DNA of 64,000 nucleotides from Cynocephalus volans (taxonomy: Eukaryota > Chordata > Mammalia > Dermoptera > Cynocephalidae), in assembly GCF_027409185.1 (NCBI RefSeq), contig NC_084469.1, positions 34,834,293-34,898,292 on the forward strand, given 5' to 3'. The notes beneath the pieces are model-generated. The model made no database searches, was not told the DNA's origin, and saw only the letters and a list, made by a program, of their open reading frames with translations. A program made the translations under genes and the position numbers. Below are positions 33,541-45,639 of this stretch, piece after piece (the stretch's first letter is position 1; each line of letters opens with the position of its first letter).

Positions 33541-35200
33541 GGTTGTCTGAACACGAGCAGGTGGCCAGACTATCTGGAGGAGGGGCTGGCGTGGGGAGCA
33601 GTGGCCAAGGGACATTGTGTCATGATAAAATACTATTTCTGGAGGATTCTTTTGGCAGCAGGTTGTAAAATGGATGGGATGGGGGAGATGCTGAATTTAC
33701 AAAGGCCAACTTGGAAACCTCTGCTGGTTGGAAACCTCTTCTGTGCTCTCTGAAGAACCAAGCTCCACTTTTTTTTTTTTTTTTTTCATTTTTTTAATTA
33801 AAAACCAAGCTCTTTACTTAAGTGCTGTAGTCTTTCAATCTTTTGTGAAGAACTTCCTGGGCATAACTGGTCGCTTCTCAGCCTCCTGGGGTGTACCCGT
33901 TTGACTGCGCTGTTCATGCAGGTGGGTTTGATCAAGTACACACACCGGCTTGTCCTCGGCTCCTGCCATCCCCAAAAGCACACAGCCACAGTCGGACACC
34001 CAGCAGGTCCTGAACTGCCTGATCAGATGAAAGAATGCTTTTTTTTTTTTAATACAGGCTTCTTTCTGCTCTCTGAAAAATGGTGCCCCCCTTCCATTGC
34101 AGCTAAGGAAGATGCCTGATATGTTTTCCCAGAATGCTAGTCAGACAGAATAGAGAGAATATTCCTTATATCCATCTACAATTTCCTCTTTGTGTAATGA
34201 ATATTGCTTTGCACAACTCCTTGGACACAAGTGAGAGCTTAATAAATACTGGTTGGCAGTGAACACACAAGGAAGCCACAATGGTTGACTGACCAGCTCA
34301 AACAAGACTTAAGACCATACAAAATGTAAACAAGCCTTAGCATGCACTAAAAGTCCAAGGACAAAGCTGGCACCAGCGTGGGGCATTTGGTGTCATTTGG
34401 CTGCCCGGGATTGCAAGTCTAGGGAGTTTCCCATCACATGCAGGTTGGTAGGAGGCAGAACCTTCTGCCCCCTGTAGAGGCCCCAAAGCCAGAGATTCAT
34501 TCTCCCAGCACCCTTTGCAGTTGATGGGAGAACATGATCCAGACTGAGCACGGGGGACCACTGCCCCCTCAGACTTTGGTTTGAGGGCTCGTGAGGGAAA
34601 GCAATGAAGTGACAAGAAGAGCATTATCCTGGAGCAGCAGTGGCCTCCAGCGTTCAGGGTGGTGGCCCTGGCCCTGAGTCTGTATCCTGTGGGGCCTGAG
34701 GCCAGCATGTCCTCTCCAGGCCAGATGTGCAGTGATCTTGGCGCCCGTCCGTGCTGCAGTTTCCTTGACCCAGCTTGTTTCCTGAACCTGGTTATCCAGC
34801 CTATGGCCTTCCAATAAACTCCTCTTCTGCTTATATCCACCAGCAAGGGTTTTCAATGCTTCAACAGACCCTATGACTCAGCTGCAGACAAGGGTTTGCT
34901 GGAGGTGGAAGCCTAAGTCCTGCTCTCTGATAGCCACACATCAGCTTCAGGTTCAGATTCTGCCCAGTGGCCTCCTCCAGCAGGGCTAGAGCAGGACCCT
35001 GAAGTGGTGGGATCAGGTATTGGGAATGCTGTTCCTAGAGCAGGGGCCTGGACCCCAGCAGTGTTATTTCCTGAAATGCAGATTCTCCAGATCTGAAACT
35101 CTGGGGCTGGGGCCCACTGCTCTGTGTTTTAACGATCACTTCAGGTGATTCCTTGCACCATAAAGTTTATCTTAGAGCCCCAAGGAGGATCTACTTGTAG
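33541..35200. other. spacer, weak repeat similarity only
   Basis: Mixed intergenic DNA with T runs at 33770 and 34040. The end near 34230 (TTAATAAATACTGGTTGGCAGTGAA) looks like an L2 or MIR end. Open frames on the minus strand at 34337-34856 overlap each other and carry no motif. Confidence 0.4.
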
Positions 35201-35214
35201 CAGAAAAAGCAACA

Positions 35215-35420
35215 GACAGAAATATAGAGACCTGGGTTTTAGCACTTTGACTAAAATTAGCTTTGTACACACTTGCTTTACCTCTCAGAGTCTAGGTGTT
35301 TTCATCTATAAAGTGGGGATCATAATATCACCAGAGAGATTTGTTGTGAGGATTAAATTAAGTAATACTGAACACAAACATCACCGAGCATGGTGCCTGG
35401 GGCAGAGGAGAGGCCCAGTG
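35215..35420 (+). repeat. MIR element
   Basis: CTTTACCTCTCAGAGTCTAGG, ATCTATAAAGTGGGGATCATAATA and TTGTTGTGAGGATTAAATTAAG are core MIR phrases in plus orientation. Confidence 0.8.
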
Positions 35421-35932
35421 AAAGGTAGCCGTCAAGTTAAGACTGGCTCCGAGTGAACAGCTGTGCAAATTTGGTCAAACCCCTAGTTTCTTGGCCTTGT
35501 GTTTTTCTCTGTAACGTGCAGATAACAACTCTTACCTCCAGGCTTGTTTGGAGAATCAAGGAAGATAAAACCGGGAAGCAGTGTTTTATCTAAACGAAAA
35601 CTTGAAGCTGTGAAAATACGAACTAAAACATGAAGTTCAGAAATATTGGAACTAGACACCAACACAAGGAGAGGCGAGGCTCACATAAGTTCTCACTCAG
35701 CAGACCTGGGGCTTCTCTGAGGGCCGGAGCTGCACGAGCTGCAAGGACTCAGCGGCGGCCCAGGCAGATCCATGCTCTGTCCTTGAAGTTGCTCATAATT
35801 GAACTTTTCAACTCAATCAGACCAGAGTGTACTGCTCATATTTCTACAGTGAAACATTTATAGAGTTTTTATATGTTTATATATATACTAGTACACATAT
35901 ATTTATAACTCTTACAAAACTCTCTATATCAA

Positions 35933-35935
<3 letters not shown>
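35421..35935. other. spacer without recognised gene
   Basis: I recognise nothing coding. The AT-rich end leads into a (GT)n run. Confidence 0.4.

Positions 35936-35937
<2 letters not shown>

Positions 35938-35978
<41 letters not shown>
35938..35978 (+). repeat. (GT)n microsatellite, about 20 units
   Basis: An uninterrupted GT dinucleotide run. Confidence 0.97.
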
Positions 35979-35981
<3 letters not shown>

Positions 35982-36038
35982 GTTACATAGATTTGAATTA
36001 GATTTAGATTGAAGTTCATTTTAAAAACTCACACATTT

Positions 36039-36078
36039 GGGCCGGCTGGTGGCTCACTCAGGAGAGTGCGGTGCTGAT
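36039..36078 (+). mobile_element. 40-nt tailless tRNA-half-like insertion
   Basis: Exactly the 5' end of the tRNA-Ile-type SINE, from GGGCCGG to the anticodon-loop position GTGCTGAT, is present and nothing more. A perfect 16-bp duplication AAAAACTCACACATTT flanks it (36023-36038, 36079-36094). There is no A tail and no B box. Confidence 0.92.
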
Positions 36079-36515
36079 AAAAACTCACACATTTAAAATT
36101 TGTTGATAATTCCTTGCAAAACATTTGATTATGTATTTACTTACAATAAATGAGACATGTGTATGGGAATATGAGTGTATAGTGAAAATTCTCTCTCACA
36201 AGACCCCCAGATACCCAATTCCCCTTCCATAGAGAAAGCCACTGGTACCAGTTTCATGTGTCTCCTTCCAGAAACGTAGGCTGTGCATATATAAGACATG
36301 TGAGTGCATGTGTGCATGTGTGCCTGGGTACTTGTGTGTTTAATGTTTTTGCCATTTTTCACCAAACTATATATCTTAGAGCTTGTTCCTTCCATAGCTG
36401 CATGTATGCATTAGCTTTTGTCCAATATTTTTGTACCACAAACAAATCTACAATTAAAAAAAAAAAAAAAACAGCTTTTTATTTCATTATGTATTTTTTT
36501 GTCTTGTTTTGGTTT

Positions 36516-36601
36516 TGGTGGCTGGCTGGTACAGGGATTGAATGCTGGACCTTGGTGTTATCAGCACGATGCTCTAACCAACTGAGCGAACTGGCCAGCC
36601 C
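36516..36601 (-). mobile_element. tRNA-Ile-type SINE monomer
   Basis: A complete reversed monomer (GGTGGCTGGCTGGTACAGGGATTG ... GAACTGGCCAGCC). Confidence 0.92.
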
Positions 36602-36679
36602 CCAAAACATGGAGCTTTAAAGCATGTTGTGATATGACCCCAACACTCCACTCCAGCAGAATCCCCCCACCCGGGCCTG

Positions 36680-36795
36680 ATTTCTTTTTAGTCCATTTTT
36701 CCATTTAAGATGCAGAGAGCTAGGTGACTCACTCAAGGCCTTACTAAAGGCCAGAAGCCAGTGGAGACCAGAATCCAGGTTTCCCATTTCCCAAT
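36680..36795 (-). repeat. MIR-like fragment
   Basis: TTTTTCCATTTAAGATGCAGAGAGCTAGGTGACTCACTC and AGAATCCAGGTTTCCC resemble reversed MIR. Confidence 0.5.
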
Positions 36796-37520
36796 CCACC
36801 ACCGGCCAAGGAGCTAATGGCTGTTGGCAGAAATGGTGTTTGTTTTTTATTGATTTGTGCACTTACGTTTGACTTCCCGAAAGGGTCTGCAGCAGCTGCC
36901 ATTGAGCTATCAGGACTTGTGTTTGCTTTTACCACATTCTCTCCTGCTTGGAGGGAGGCCGATGGTCTGATCCATCACAGCCAAGCCAGAACTGAGTCAA
37001 GCTGCAGCTCCAAGCCAAGGCTGAGAGATGCCAAGGGCCAGGGGCCAAACCAGATTGATCACATTAGCCATCAGGCCAAGCACCACATCACCAACACAGC
37101 CAAGTGTGAGCTTCAGGCCCGAGAGCCAGGCCAAGTAGGGGTATCCAGTGCACACACCACCGGGAGTCTGGTCCCTCCTGACACTCAGTACCTGCTCTGG
37201 GCTGAGTCTTACCTTGAGGCAGATATGAAATGGATGGAGAGCTGGGGATAAAAGTAGAAACCTTGTGACCCAGGAAACTCTGAAATAGTCAGAGAAGATA
37301 CAAAGGTAAAGAAGCAGATGAAGGTCAGGCTAATGATAGCCCACCTAACCTGGGAAGTCTGACCCTCCTCTCTGCTCACCAAGTCCTACCCAGTCTTCGA
37401 GACCAGGTCCTCTCCCCTCTCCTCCGGGGGGGAACTGAACATGTTGGAAGAGAGGAGGTCACTTTGGAGACAAAGTATGAATTCTGATGCCTCCACTTCC
37501 TGGCTGTAGCATTTGACTAG
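36796..37520. other. spacer without recognised gene
   Basis: The plus frame 36817-37251 is open for 144 codons but is compositionally unremarkable. It has no splice or domain support and I do not call it a gene. Confidence 0.4.
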
Positions 37521-38060
37521 AATCACTCACTCTTTCATGCAACAAATTTTATTGAGCACCTACTGTGTGTAAGGCATTAGCCAGGTTCTGGCGAACCAAG
37601 ATGAATAAATCCCAGTCCCTGCACCCATGAACATGACAATGAGAGTCCGATGAGTGAACAGATGATAACATTGTGGGACAGTGGTGGGGTCAGTGTGAGA
37701 ACAGGCCTCTGTGGAGCACAGCCCTAACCAGGGGGAGCACGTACATGCAGAGAAACTGAAAGGTCCAGGTGCAAACCCCTGGGGAATTCCTTGGGACCAC
37801 CCATTCACTCCATAAACATATAAAGTGCCTACTGTGTGCCAGGCACCAAACAAGGCACTGGAGAGACAGTGGTCCACAAGACAGACTCAGCCCCTGTGCT
37901 GATGGAACTTCATAATTTAGTGAGGGAGGCAGATAATAAATACAAATTGTGGTAAGTGCAATGATCCAGAATAACATGAGGGAGGGGGGACAAATGTGAG
38001 ATGGAGGAACACGAGGCAGAGCTCTGTGGTGTTGGACCAGAATTGGAGGTGTCATTATGA
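37521..38060 (-). repeat. two L2-type 3'-end fragments
   Basis: CAACAAATTTTATTGAGCACCTACTGTGTG (37541 on) and TAAAGTGCCTACTGTGTGCCAGGCACC (37823 on) are reversed L2 ends. Each is followed by related ancient repeat sequence. Confidence 0.75.
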
Positions 38061-38165
38061 ATTTATTATATAAGATGTATCTATCCTATCTGTGTCTGTT
38101 AAAGGGTCTAGAAGCAGTGACACTTCCAGCAGTCCCGAGTTTACCTTGTGCTCAGATCTTGCTTT

Positions 38166-38273
38166 CTTTTTCTTTCTTTCTTCTTTTTTTTAAAGATGAC
38201 CGGTAAGGAGATCTTAACCCTTGACTTGGTGTTGACAGCACCACACTCAGCCAGTGAGCCACGGGCCGGCCCT
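38166..38273 (-). mobile_element. tRNA-Ile-type SINE dimer with internal deletion
   Basis: Reversed AAGATGACCGGTAAGGAGATC... is joined to GCCAGTGAGCCACGGGCCGGCCC. The middle of the dimer is missing. Confidence 0.85.
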
Positions 38274-38279
38274 TCAGGT

Positions 38280-39100
38280 CTCGGGTTCTAAATACACTTC
38301 TCTGTGAAAGGAAACAGGGTTCTTTGAAGAAATGACTTCTGATCCCAGGACTGGTGCTGAGGAAGTACAAGGTGTGCCTGGAAGATGTTATTGTGTGTGT
38401 GTGAGAGAGAGATAGTGAGAAGGAAGGAAGGAAGAAGTGAATTCAATGATCAATTATGGAATTTCTTCATCAACTCTATTTGTGATACCAAGCTTGGTAA
38501 AATAATGAATGAACTAGCTTAAATATAGCACATTTGTGTTCCTAAAATAACTAGTGAAGAAAACTAGAAGCCAAGTAGGAGGCCGAGAAAAGAGGGTTTC
38601 AGAACAAGAGTGGGAAACAATCACAAAGGCTGCAAAGAAGTAAGATGAGCTCTCAGGCATATCTGCTGCATTTAGTACAAGGGAGGCCTTGGTGATGACC
38701 ATGTGGAGCCCACGTTCCATAGGGCAGTGGGAGGAGAGGACAGGGGAGTCATCGTGAATAGATGGTTGTTTAAGGCTGGGGAAGAGTGGGGTGATGGGAG
38801 TGGAAAGAGAAAGGGGCGCAGGACAGTGCCTTGAGTTGAGTTAATTGATTGATTGATTAAAGTTGATGTAAAACTTACTAATTTTGATTAAAAGTGAGTG
38901 TGGCAGTGACTTGGGGGTGGCATCTAGTCTTCCCCTGGGTCTGGCACCAACTCATCCTGATTTGCCTAGAATTGTCCTGGTCTTAGCACCGAAAGCCCCT
39001 CATCCTGGGAACCCCCTCAGTCGGCACAGACTGGGACGGTTGCTGTCCACGCTACCACCCTTGAGTGTTCATTAGTCCCTGCCGGCCCGGGAGGTTAGAC
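38280..39100. other. spacer with ancient repeat wording
   Basis: The 38540-38780 part resembles an old, unnamed interspersed repeat also seen at 48840-49600 and 50680-50760. There is no gene. Confidence 0.4.
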
Positions 39101-39200
39101 CGTTTACTCATTCAACAAATGTCTGCTAGCCCTGGAAAGGCAACATCCGGCAAAGCATACATACATGATCCCTGTCCTTACAGACTACATGAAGTTCCTT
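39101..39200 (-). repeat. L2-type fragment
   Basis: TTACTCATTCAACAAATGTCTG and CATGATCCCTGTCCTTACAGACTACATGAAG follow the reversed L2 end pattern. Confidence 0.55.
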
Positions 39201-40810
39201 CTGTTCATTTAAGTGATGTTAATCTAACTGGGTCTCCAAAAAGAAAAACAAAAAAACCAACAAAAGCCTTATTTTTCCTTAGTATCATGGTAGAAAATTT
39301 GAAAAGTAAGAAAAGTGTAAAAAGGTAGGGAAAAAAATTCATAGTGGCAGATTTCCTTTCAGTTTTTTTCCTACACATTTTCCAACTCACTTCCAATCAG
39401 TGTCCTAGAAAATACAAGTTAATTTTAACTTTGGCTGCAAACCAAGAACAAAAAGGTTAAGTGTATTGAACTAATTTTTCAAGCTGAAGTTAAAGGATCT
39501 GAGGATAATCTGCTGTCTCCAAGGGTTCAATCCTTGTTGTTTTTTTCCATTAGCAGGTGTGATCACAGGCCCGGCCGAGGTGGGTAATGAATTTCCTTCT
39601 CCTCGGCAAGGCTTTCTGCTTTACAATTTTTTTTTTCGTTTTACAAATTAAAATGCTGCATTCACTTGATAACAAAAATCAAGTAAAACAGAGGAGATTA
39701 CGACGTGAAACAACAGTGCCTCACCCCTTCCCGTCCTATTCCACCCCACTCCCACGACCTAGAGGCAACCCCATTAACGGTCTGTTTTTAGTTCTTCTGG
39801 AAGTTATTTCCAAAATTCTAGGTAAAATGCTCTTACTACTATTTCTGTACACATCAACTTTAGTTAATATTGACTTTATAATATACACCTAAAACATGAG
39901 GTGTTTAACTCATGCTCCCTTGTCGTCTCCTCTTCCCACTGATGACATGTTTATATTAATTTTCTATATTCATCACCTTGGTTATATACATAAATCTCTA
40001 TTGTTCCATCTAGGAACTTTTATCAGCGTCTTGGTGAGAGAAGCCAGCTTGTAGTTCCCCTTTCTCTCCCCACTTCCACATGCAAATTTTTCTCAGCCTC
40101 ACACAAAAGTCAAGACTGTGAGCATTTTCAGTCTGCTGCAACCACACCAAGTCTTCTGGATTTTTCTACATGTTGACTCTAAAAGTTGAAACCCAACATA
40201 CAGTACTTACATTATATGGCCACGTGAATATTGGTTAAGTTCAGGCCAAACAGTGGGCTCGGATGACACTTTCTTCTCCATGCACTTAGTCACACAGTCC
40301 ACATGTCACTTGGAAGAGAATGCGTCAAGTAGTAAGATCTTTAATTGACCCTGTATCAATTAAACACAATCATGTCATATTATAGCTTGTTTTTCACTTA
40401 AATCATGAATTTATTCTTCAATTTTGGAATTTTCCTAGAGACTCTAACTGCTTTTCTTCTTTTTTGTACTCTTTATCCATATTGTATCCTTAATTTTGTT
40501 TTCAAATGATCTTTCATACCATTTATTCAATTCAAGCCGCATTTTTTTTCTCCTTCATTTAGAATTCATTACTCCCTAGGTTCCCTCCACGTTTGTCATC
40601 CTGGCACCTCTGTGAACTGATCTTCCAAATTAGAATCCACCGTTTCCTGAATATTATTTTGTCTTCTTTCTGGTTTGCTCCCACAAGTTGTGGAATATAT
40701 CCTCTGTTTTCTATGAAGGAGTGTATGGAGGCCAACTTCGTATGTGAAAACATGCTTTTATCTTGCCCTTATGCTTTGGGATAGTTTGGCTGGATAAAGA
40801 ATTCTAGGTA
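39201..40810. other. AT-rich spacer without recognised gene
   Basis: Decayed, probably LINE-derived in part (39620-40800). No motif-bearing frame on either strand. Confidence 0.4.
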
Positions 40811-40915
40811 GAAGCCTGGCCTGTTTGCTCAGTTGGTCAGAGTATGGTGTTGTAACACCAAGAACAAGGGTTCAGATCCCCATGCTAGCCAACTGCCAAA
40901 ATTCTAAAATAAAAT
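40811..40915 (+). mobile_element. tRNA-Ile-type SINE monomer
   Basis: GCCTGTTTGCTCAGTTGGTCAGAG (A box) and GGGTTCAGATCCC (B box). AATTCTAGGTAGA occurs on both sides of the unit (about 40800 and 40938). Confidence 0.9.
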
Positions 40916-41028
40916 AACAGCTCCCTTCCAGCTTAAAATTCTAGGTAGATATTCTTTTCCCTCAAAACTGTGCAGGCATTTCTTCATTCAGTTTTCTAGG
41001 AATAAGTGTTATTGATGAAAAACCTGTA

Positions 41029-41357
41029 CAGTAGTCTCCCCTTATCTGCAGGGGACAAGTTCCACAATCCCCAGTGGATAGCTGAAACCGCAGATAGCAT
41101 ATATACTCTCTATATATGCTATATACTATGTTTTTTCCTATACATACATATCCATGATAAAGTTTAATTTATAAACTAGGCACAAAAAGAGATTAACAAC
41201 AATAACTAATAGTAAAATAGAAAAATTTTAACAATATACTATAGTAAAAATGATGTGAATGTGCTTTCTCTCTCTCAACTGCAGTATTTTCAGACCATGG
41301 TTGACTGAGGGTAACTGAAAACTTGGAAAGTGAAACCACAGATAAGCGTGGTTACTG
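41029..41357 (+). mobile_element. Tigger/pogo-like DNA transposon remnant, 329 bp
   Basis: It starts CAGTAGTCTCCCCTTATC, ends GATAAGCGTGGTTACTG, and has TA at both edges (41027-41028, 41358-41359). No transposase. It is related to the copy at 18854. Confidence 0.88.
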
Positions 41358-41376
41358 TAGTTGCATTTTTGGGTGG

Positions 41377-41468
41377 TTTTTTTTGGGCTGGCTGGTACAG
41401 GGATCTGAACCCTTGACCTTGGTGTTACCAACACCACGCTCTAACCGAGTGAGCCAACCAGTCAGCCC
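41377..41468 (-). mobile_element. tRNA-Ile-type SINE monomer
   Basis: A complete reversed monomer 20 bp after a DNA transposon end. Confidence 0.9.
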
Positions 41469-41817
41469 ACCTTGTTTTGATTCTTGTTCCTTTGGAGATG
41501 AATTGTTTTTTTTTGTCTCTGTAAACTTTTCACATTTTTGCGTTATTCTTCATGTTCTGAAATTTCATGAGTAAGTGCCTAGGTATGGATGATTTTTCAT
41601 TCATTATCTTGCACACACACTAAACATACCTTTCAGAATGAAGACATACCTTTCAGTTCTAGAAATTAGCTCTTATTTTTCCCTAAGACAGTTTCCTTCC
41701 CTCCATTTTATTCAATCTTATTTTCTGGGATTCCTAGTAACTATATATTCCTTTGGGGATTTGTCCTCTGCGTTTGTTACCTTTTCTTCCTGATTTCCAT
41801 CTTTTCATCTTTCTGCT

Positions 41818-41857
41818 CTCTCTCCCTCTTTCTCTCTCTCTCTCTCTCTCTGTCTCT

Positions 41858-41893
<36 letters not shown>
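41818..41893 (+). repeat. (TC)n followed by (TG)n microsatellite
   Basis: An approximately 40-bp CT-rich run followed by about 15 TG units. It abuts the tail of a SINE. Confidence 0.95.
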
Positions 41894-41896
<3 letters not shown>

Positions 41897-42320
41897 CTCG
41901 CCAATACAGAGATCCGAACCCTTGACCTTGGTATTATAACACCACACTCTAACAAACTGAGCTAACCAGCTAGCCTCTGTATTTTTATATATTTTTATAC
42001 AGTTTTCTAAAAAATCCTTCTACTGAACATTTTTCTTTTATTTTAAATTTTTTTGGTGGTTAGTCAATATCAGGGATTGAACCCTGGGCCTGGAGTTATC
42101 AACATGAACATTTTATTTTTGCAACCACATTTTTAATCTCTATCAAGGTTTCTTGTTCTCTAATTGTTCCTTTTTCTTATAGCATCCAGTTCTTATTTTA
42201 TGGATGTTTGACTTTTTATTTTCGGGGGTGAGTGGCGGGTGTCTGGCTAGTACGGGGATCTGAACCCTTGACCTTAGTGTTAGCATTACGCTCTCTCCAG
42301 TGAGCTAACCGGCCAGCCTG
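41894..42320 (-). mobile_element. three tRNA-Ile-type SINE monomers
   Basis: Reversed units lie at 41894-41976, 42042-42106 (truncated, ends at GGAGTTATCAACATGAACA) and 42222-42318, spaced by old T-rich sequence. Confidence 0.85.
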
Positions 42321-42479
42321 TGACTTCTTAAATACCTTTAAGTGTATTAGGTACTTTTCTTTGTACCCTGAATTATCTCTGTTTCTTCCAGCATCAGATT
42401 TTCTCCTTGTTAATCTGTCTTTCTTTTGCATGCTGCTGGTCTTCCTGATATGAACGGTGATCATTAGTAATGACAAGGC

Positions 42480-43170
42480 TCAGAATGTGTTACCCCAAAC
42501 TATGGCACCTTGGCATAGTGAGTATATTAAGCTGAAGGAGTTTGAGAAAACCCCAGAAGCAGGAAGTTCTCTCTGACTTTCTCCCATCCTTCTGTTCTGA
42601 ACCAGGTCACAAAACCTAGAATTCTCTGCCCTTTTCCTACAGCAGGTCATAAGACCTTCATGTGAGAGGTGCCCTCCCTATACCTGGAGAAAAGGAATGT
42701 CTTTATCTCTTGAAGACACAGGGACACAGAGAAGACCAACAGACCTTGCTAAGTTCCTCCAAGTTTATTACCATTAGATCATACCTCTTTTGTCCAAACA
42801 TATTTCTCCACAACTATTCACTTCCTCATCAAACCTAGCATAAAAATATACTGTGTCTCTGTTTCTTTGGGTCTTCATTTCTTTGTGTCAGGTAAAACTT
42901 ACATTAAATTTATATGCTCTTCTGTTAATCTGTCTTTGTCAGTTTTATTTTCAGACCCAGCGAGGGACTGAAAGAGGGTTGAAGAAAACAGTAATATTTA
43001 ATGAAGAACTACCGCGTACCCTGGATTTTCTCTGCTGGGGTGTATATTGTACTACTTTTCCTCTAGGTTTCTCTCTCATGGAAATTCTGCCTAGAAACCC
43101 TTTGTGTGTCAAGATAGGACATGCCAACTGGAAGGCTTTAATATGGGTGGGGGAGCACTGACGGTCAACT
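42480..43170 (+). mobile_element. endogenous retroviral LTR, 3' part
   Basis: CATAAAAATATACTGTGTCTC, then TTGTGTCAGGTAAAACTTACATTAAATTTATATGC and TTTTATTTTCAGACCCAGCGAGGG, resemble the R-U5 end of class I LTRs. No viral gene is recognisable beside it. Confidence 0.5.
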
Positions 43171-43487
43171 GTCAGACCGTGGGCCATCCCACATGCTAGA
43201 ATAGGGAATATTTTTTCTGGACTGCCAACGTTGGTACTAGAAGACTGAACTTCCCTCAGAAAATTGGTTCAGTTTCTTTGGAGACAAGATGTCTGATGTT
43301 TTGCCTGAGGGAGAAGGCCTTCTGGGTGAGGAAGGAATGTGCGATGGTCAGTTGGTGCTGTTGACCTGTTTTGCAGACCGTCAGTCAATCTGCTTTTTTT
43401 TGCCTGCTGACCAAGGACATTGCCTCTCCTCAGCAGCCTAAGCAACCAAGCTTGGATGGTGCCTTCCACCCGCATCTTTCTGTCTTC

Positions 43488-43577
43488 ATTGGTAGCTGGC
43501 CCAGTTTGGGGATTGGAACCCTTGAACTTTGGTGTTATCACACCATACTCTAACCAACTGAGCTAACCGACCAGCCC
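43488..43577 (-). mobile_element. tRNA-Ile-type SINE monomer
   Basis: A reversed monomer with GGGGATTGGAACCC and CTAACCAACTGAGCTAACCGACCAGCC. Confidence 0.9.
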
Positions 43578-44238
43578 TTCATGTCACCATCTTTGCTTTC
43601 TTATTTCCTTTCATGTTCTCTACTTTTATTTCAACAGGATCTGAGGAGGGATTGGAGGCAAGGGGGTACACCCGGCCTTAAGTCGGAAATCCTGTTTTCT
43701 TTTTTAGTTGTTCCATACGGCCAATACACAGATTGACAGAGGCCCACGGTCATGGCTCATTCATCAAGGTCAGTGGGAATCTAAGAGCTATTTACTGAAT
43801 ATTGGGGTCACGTCTTAAACACAGAGCTTGATGTTTATCTCAGAGCTCTGGCTTCAAGGGCCTTGGCCTCAGAGCTGAGGAGAGAACTGATAAACTGAGG
43901 AAGCAGACTGAGTTACTTCAAGAAAGCCAAAGTACTGCTTTTGTGTTGGTCAGGCTTTTCCAGCTGGGATGCTGTCTGGCTACCTGAAGGAAGGGGGTTT
44001 ATGACAGGTGTAGACCCCCCATGGCTAAAAAACCCAAGACCTTCCTCAGCCCCAGGCCTGGTGGAAGCTTGAGCCAGCCTCCCTCAAGACTGCACACAAG
44101 TTCTCCTCATGTTTTGTCTTCCCCTAACTCAGACAACAGTCTCTGCACCAACTTGCATCTCACTCTTTCCTTGAATTCTTCTGATTCTTGCCTAATAGCC
44201 TCAGAAATAGTCCCTGCTGTTTTGGAGTTTTCAGTTTA
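43578..44238. other. spacer without recognised gene
   Basis: No recognisable coding sequence. It may include decayed retroviral DNA linked to the LTR on its left, but I cannot support that. Confidence 0.35.
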
Positions 44239-45130
44239 ATCAACCAACAAATGTTCATTAAGCATCCGTCATGTCCAAGGCACTGCTGTAGGCTGAGAAC
44301 TGAAACCAGGTACCCTCCCACAGCTTACTTTCTACATTATTAACATGACTATTCCACTGTCCTCATTGGCATAACTATTATTCCAAAAGAGTTTTGCCCA
44401 AGAAGATAAACTGAACATTTTCAATTAACTTTATTGTTTATTCCAGGAACTACCCGAAAGATCCATCAATAGAAACAACTGACGGTTTGTACCCTAAGAC
44501 CGTCTGAACTCCTACCTCAAAATCCTCTTTGCTTTGTTCATGACCCTTCCCCAATGCTAATCAACCTGTGCCCTTACCCCAGCATTGAAAGAGCCTCCCC
44601 GCTGACCCCCCGCCTCAAATCAGACTTCAAAGTCTCAGCAAATATGGACTTGCACTTCTCCCTATGAGGCATAGTCAGACTGAGAGGGGCAGGGAGGTAA
44701 GCAATAAACTCCGCCTTGTCTTACCAGCTGGTTGTTCTCACTAGAACAATTTGGGAAGCCAGCATTTGACAAGGTGCTGGGGATACAGTGGTGAATAGTG
44801 TCCTCATAGAGTTTTTAATCTAGAGACAAAAGACAATAAGCAGATAAACCAGGAAATAGGTAATTTTATAATATTTTACAATACAGCTGGGGAGACAGAC
44901 CATAGGCAAGGAGCTGGATATATCATTACAAATTGTAATAACCAAGAAAGAATTAGAGGGTATGCAGAATAGAGAATGAGGGGACTTGGGGATCCTAATT
45001 TGAAAAGATGATCTAAGAAACATCTGCGGAGGTGGAGGTGGTCTGAGTGTTCCGAGTAAATGGAAAAACTTGTTCTGAGACCCTGGAGCAGGAGAGCCGT
45101 CCAGTGGGTTCCAGAAAAGACAGGAAGCCA
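44239..45130 (-). repeat. L2-type fragment split by an LTR-like insertion
   Basis: The L2 end phrase AACAAATGTTCATTAAGCATC..CAAGGCACTG (44245-44287) resumes at 44760 (AAGGTGCTGGGGATACAGTGGTGAATAG). The piece 44297-44755 between them has a plus-strand AATAAACTCCGCC signal like an LTR. Confidence 0.55.
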
Positions 45131-45639
45131 GCAAGACAGGAGGGAGGGCAGGGGACAGGACTGAGCGCAGGCAGGAGGCTCTCCACATTCTTACCTTACT
45201 CACAACCACCGCTTAACCCTGTTGTTTAATTATTACCCCTGCAACAGAGTTCTTTTCTGATGCTTTTCACTGCAAATGGGCAGAAGTGAACATTACAGGT
45301 TAAATGAACTTTTGAGGACCGTGATGTTTACAAAACTGTTTTCAAGGCCCCAAAGGGTCCAGCTTTCACCAAATTAATTTGCGAGGATCTGGTAGCTCTA
45401 CCTTGAGCTCCCGTAGGCCCTGGTAGCAGCCGAAGTGGCGCCCAGGTTTCCAGAGAAGACCGCTCTGGGAACGCACTGAGGACACGCTATTTGTCTGGCT
45501 TGCTCTCTCCAGCTGCAGGACGCTGACGTTTAAATCAACTACCAACTGATTTGCTGAAAGAAATGAAAACATGACCGCCGTTCATAGATGTCCTCAGGCT
45601 GTTTTCCAGTTACTTCCCGGAAAGTATCATCTTTAGGTG
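45131..45639. other. upstream flank of TNFSF12
   Basis: Unique-looking sequence between the last repeat and the CpG island. It could hold regulatory sites, but none can be named with confidence. Confidence 0.4.
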
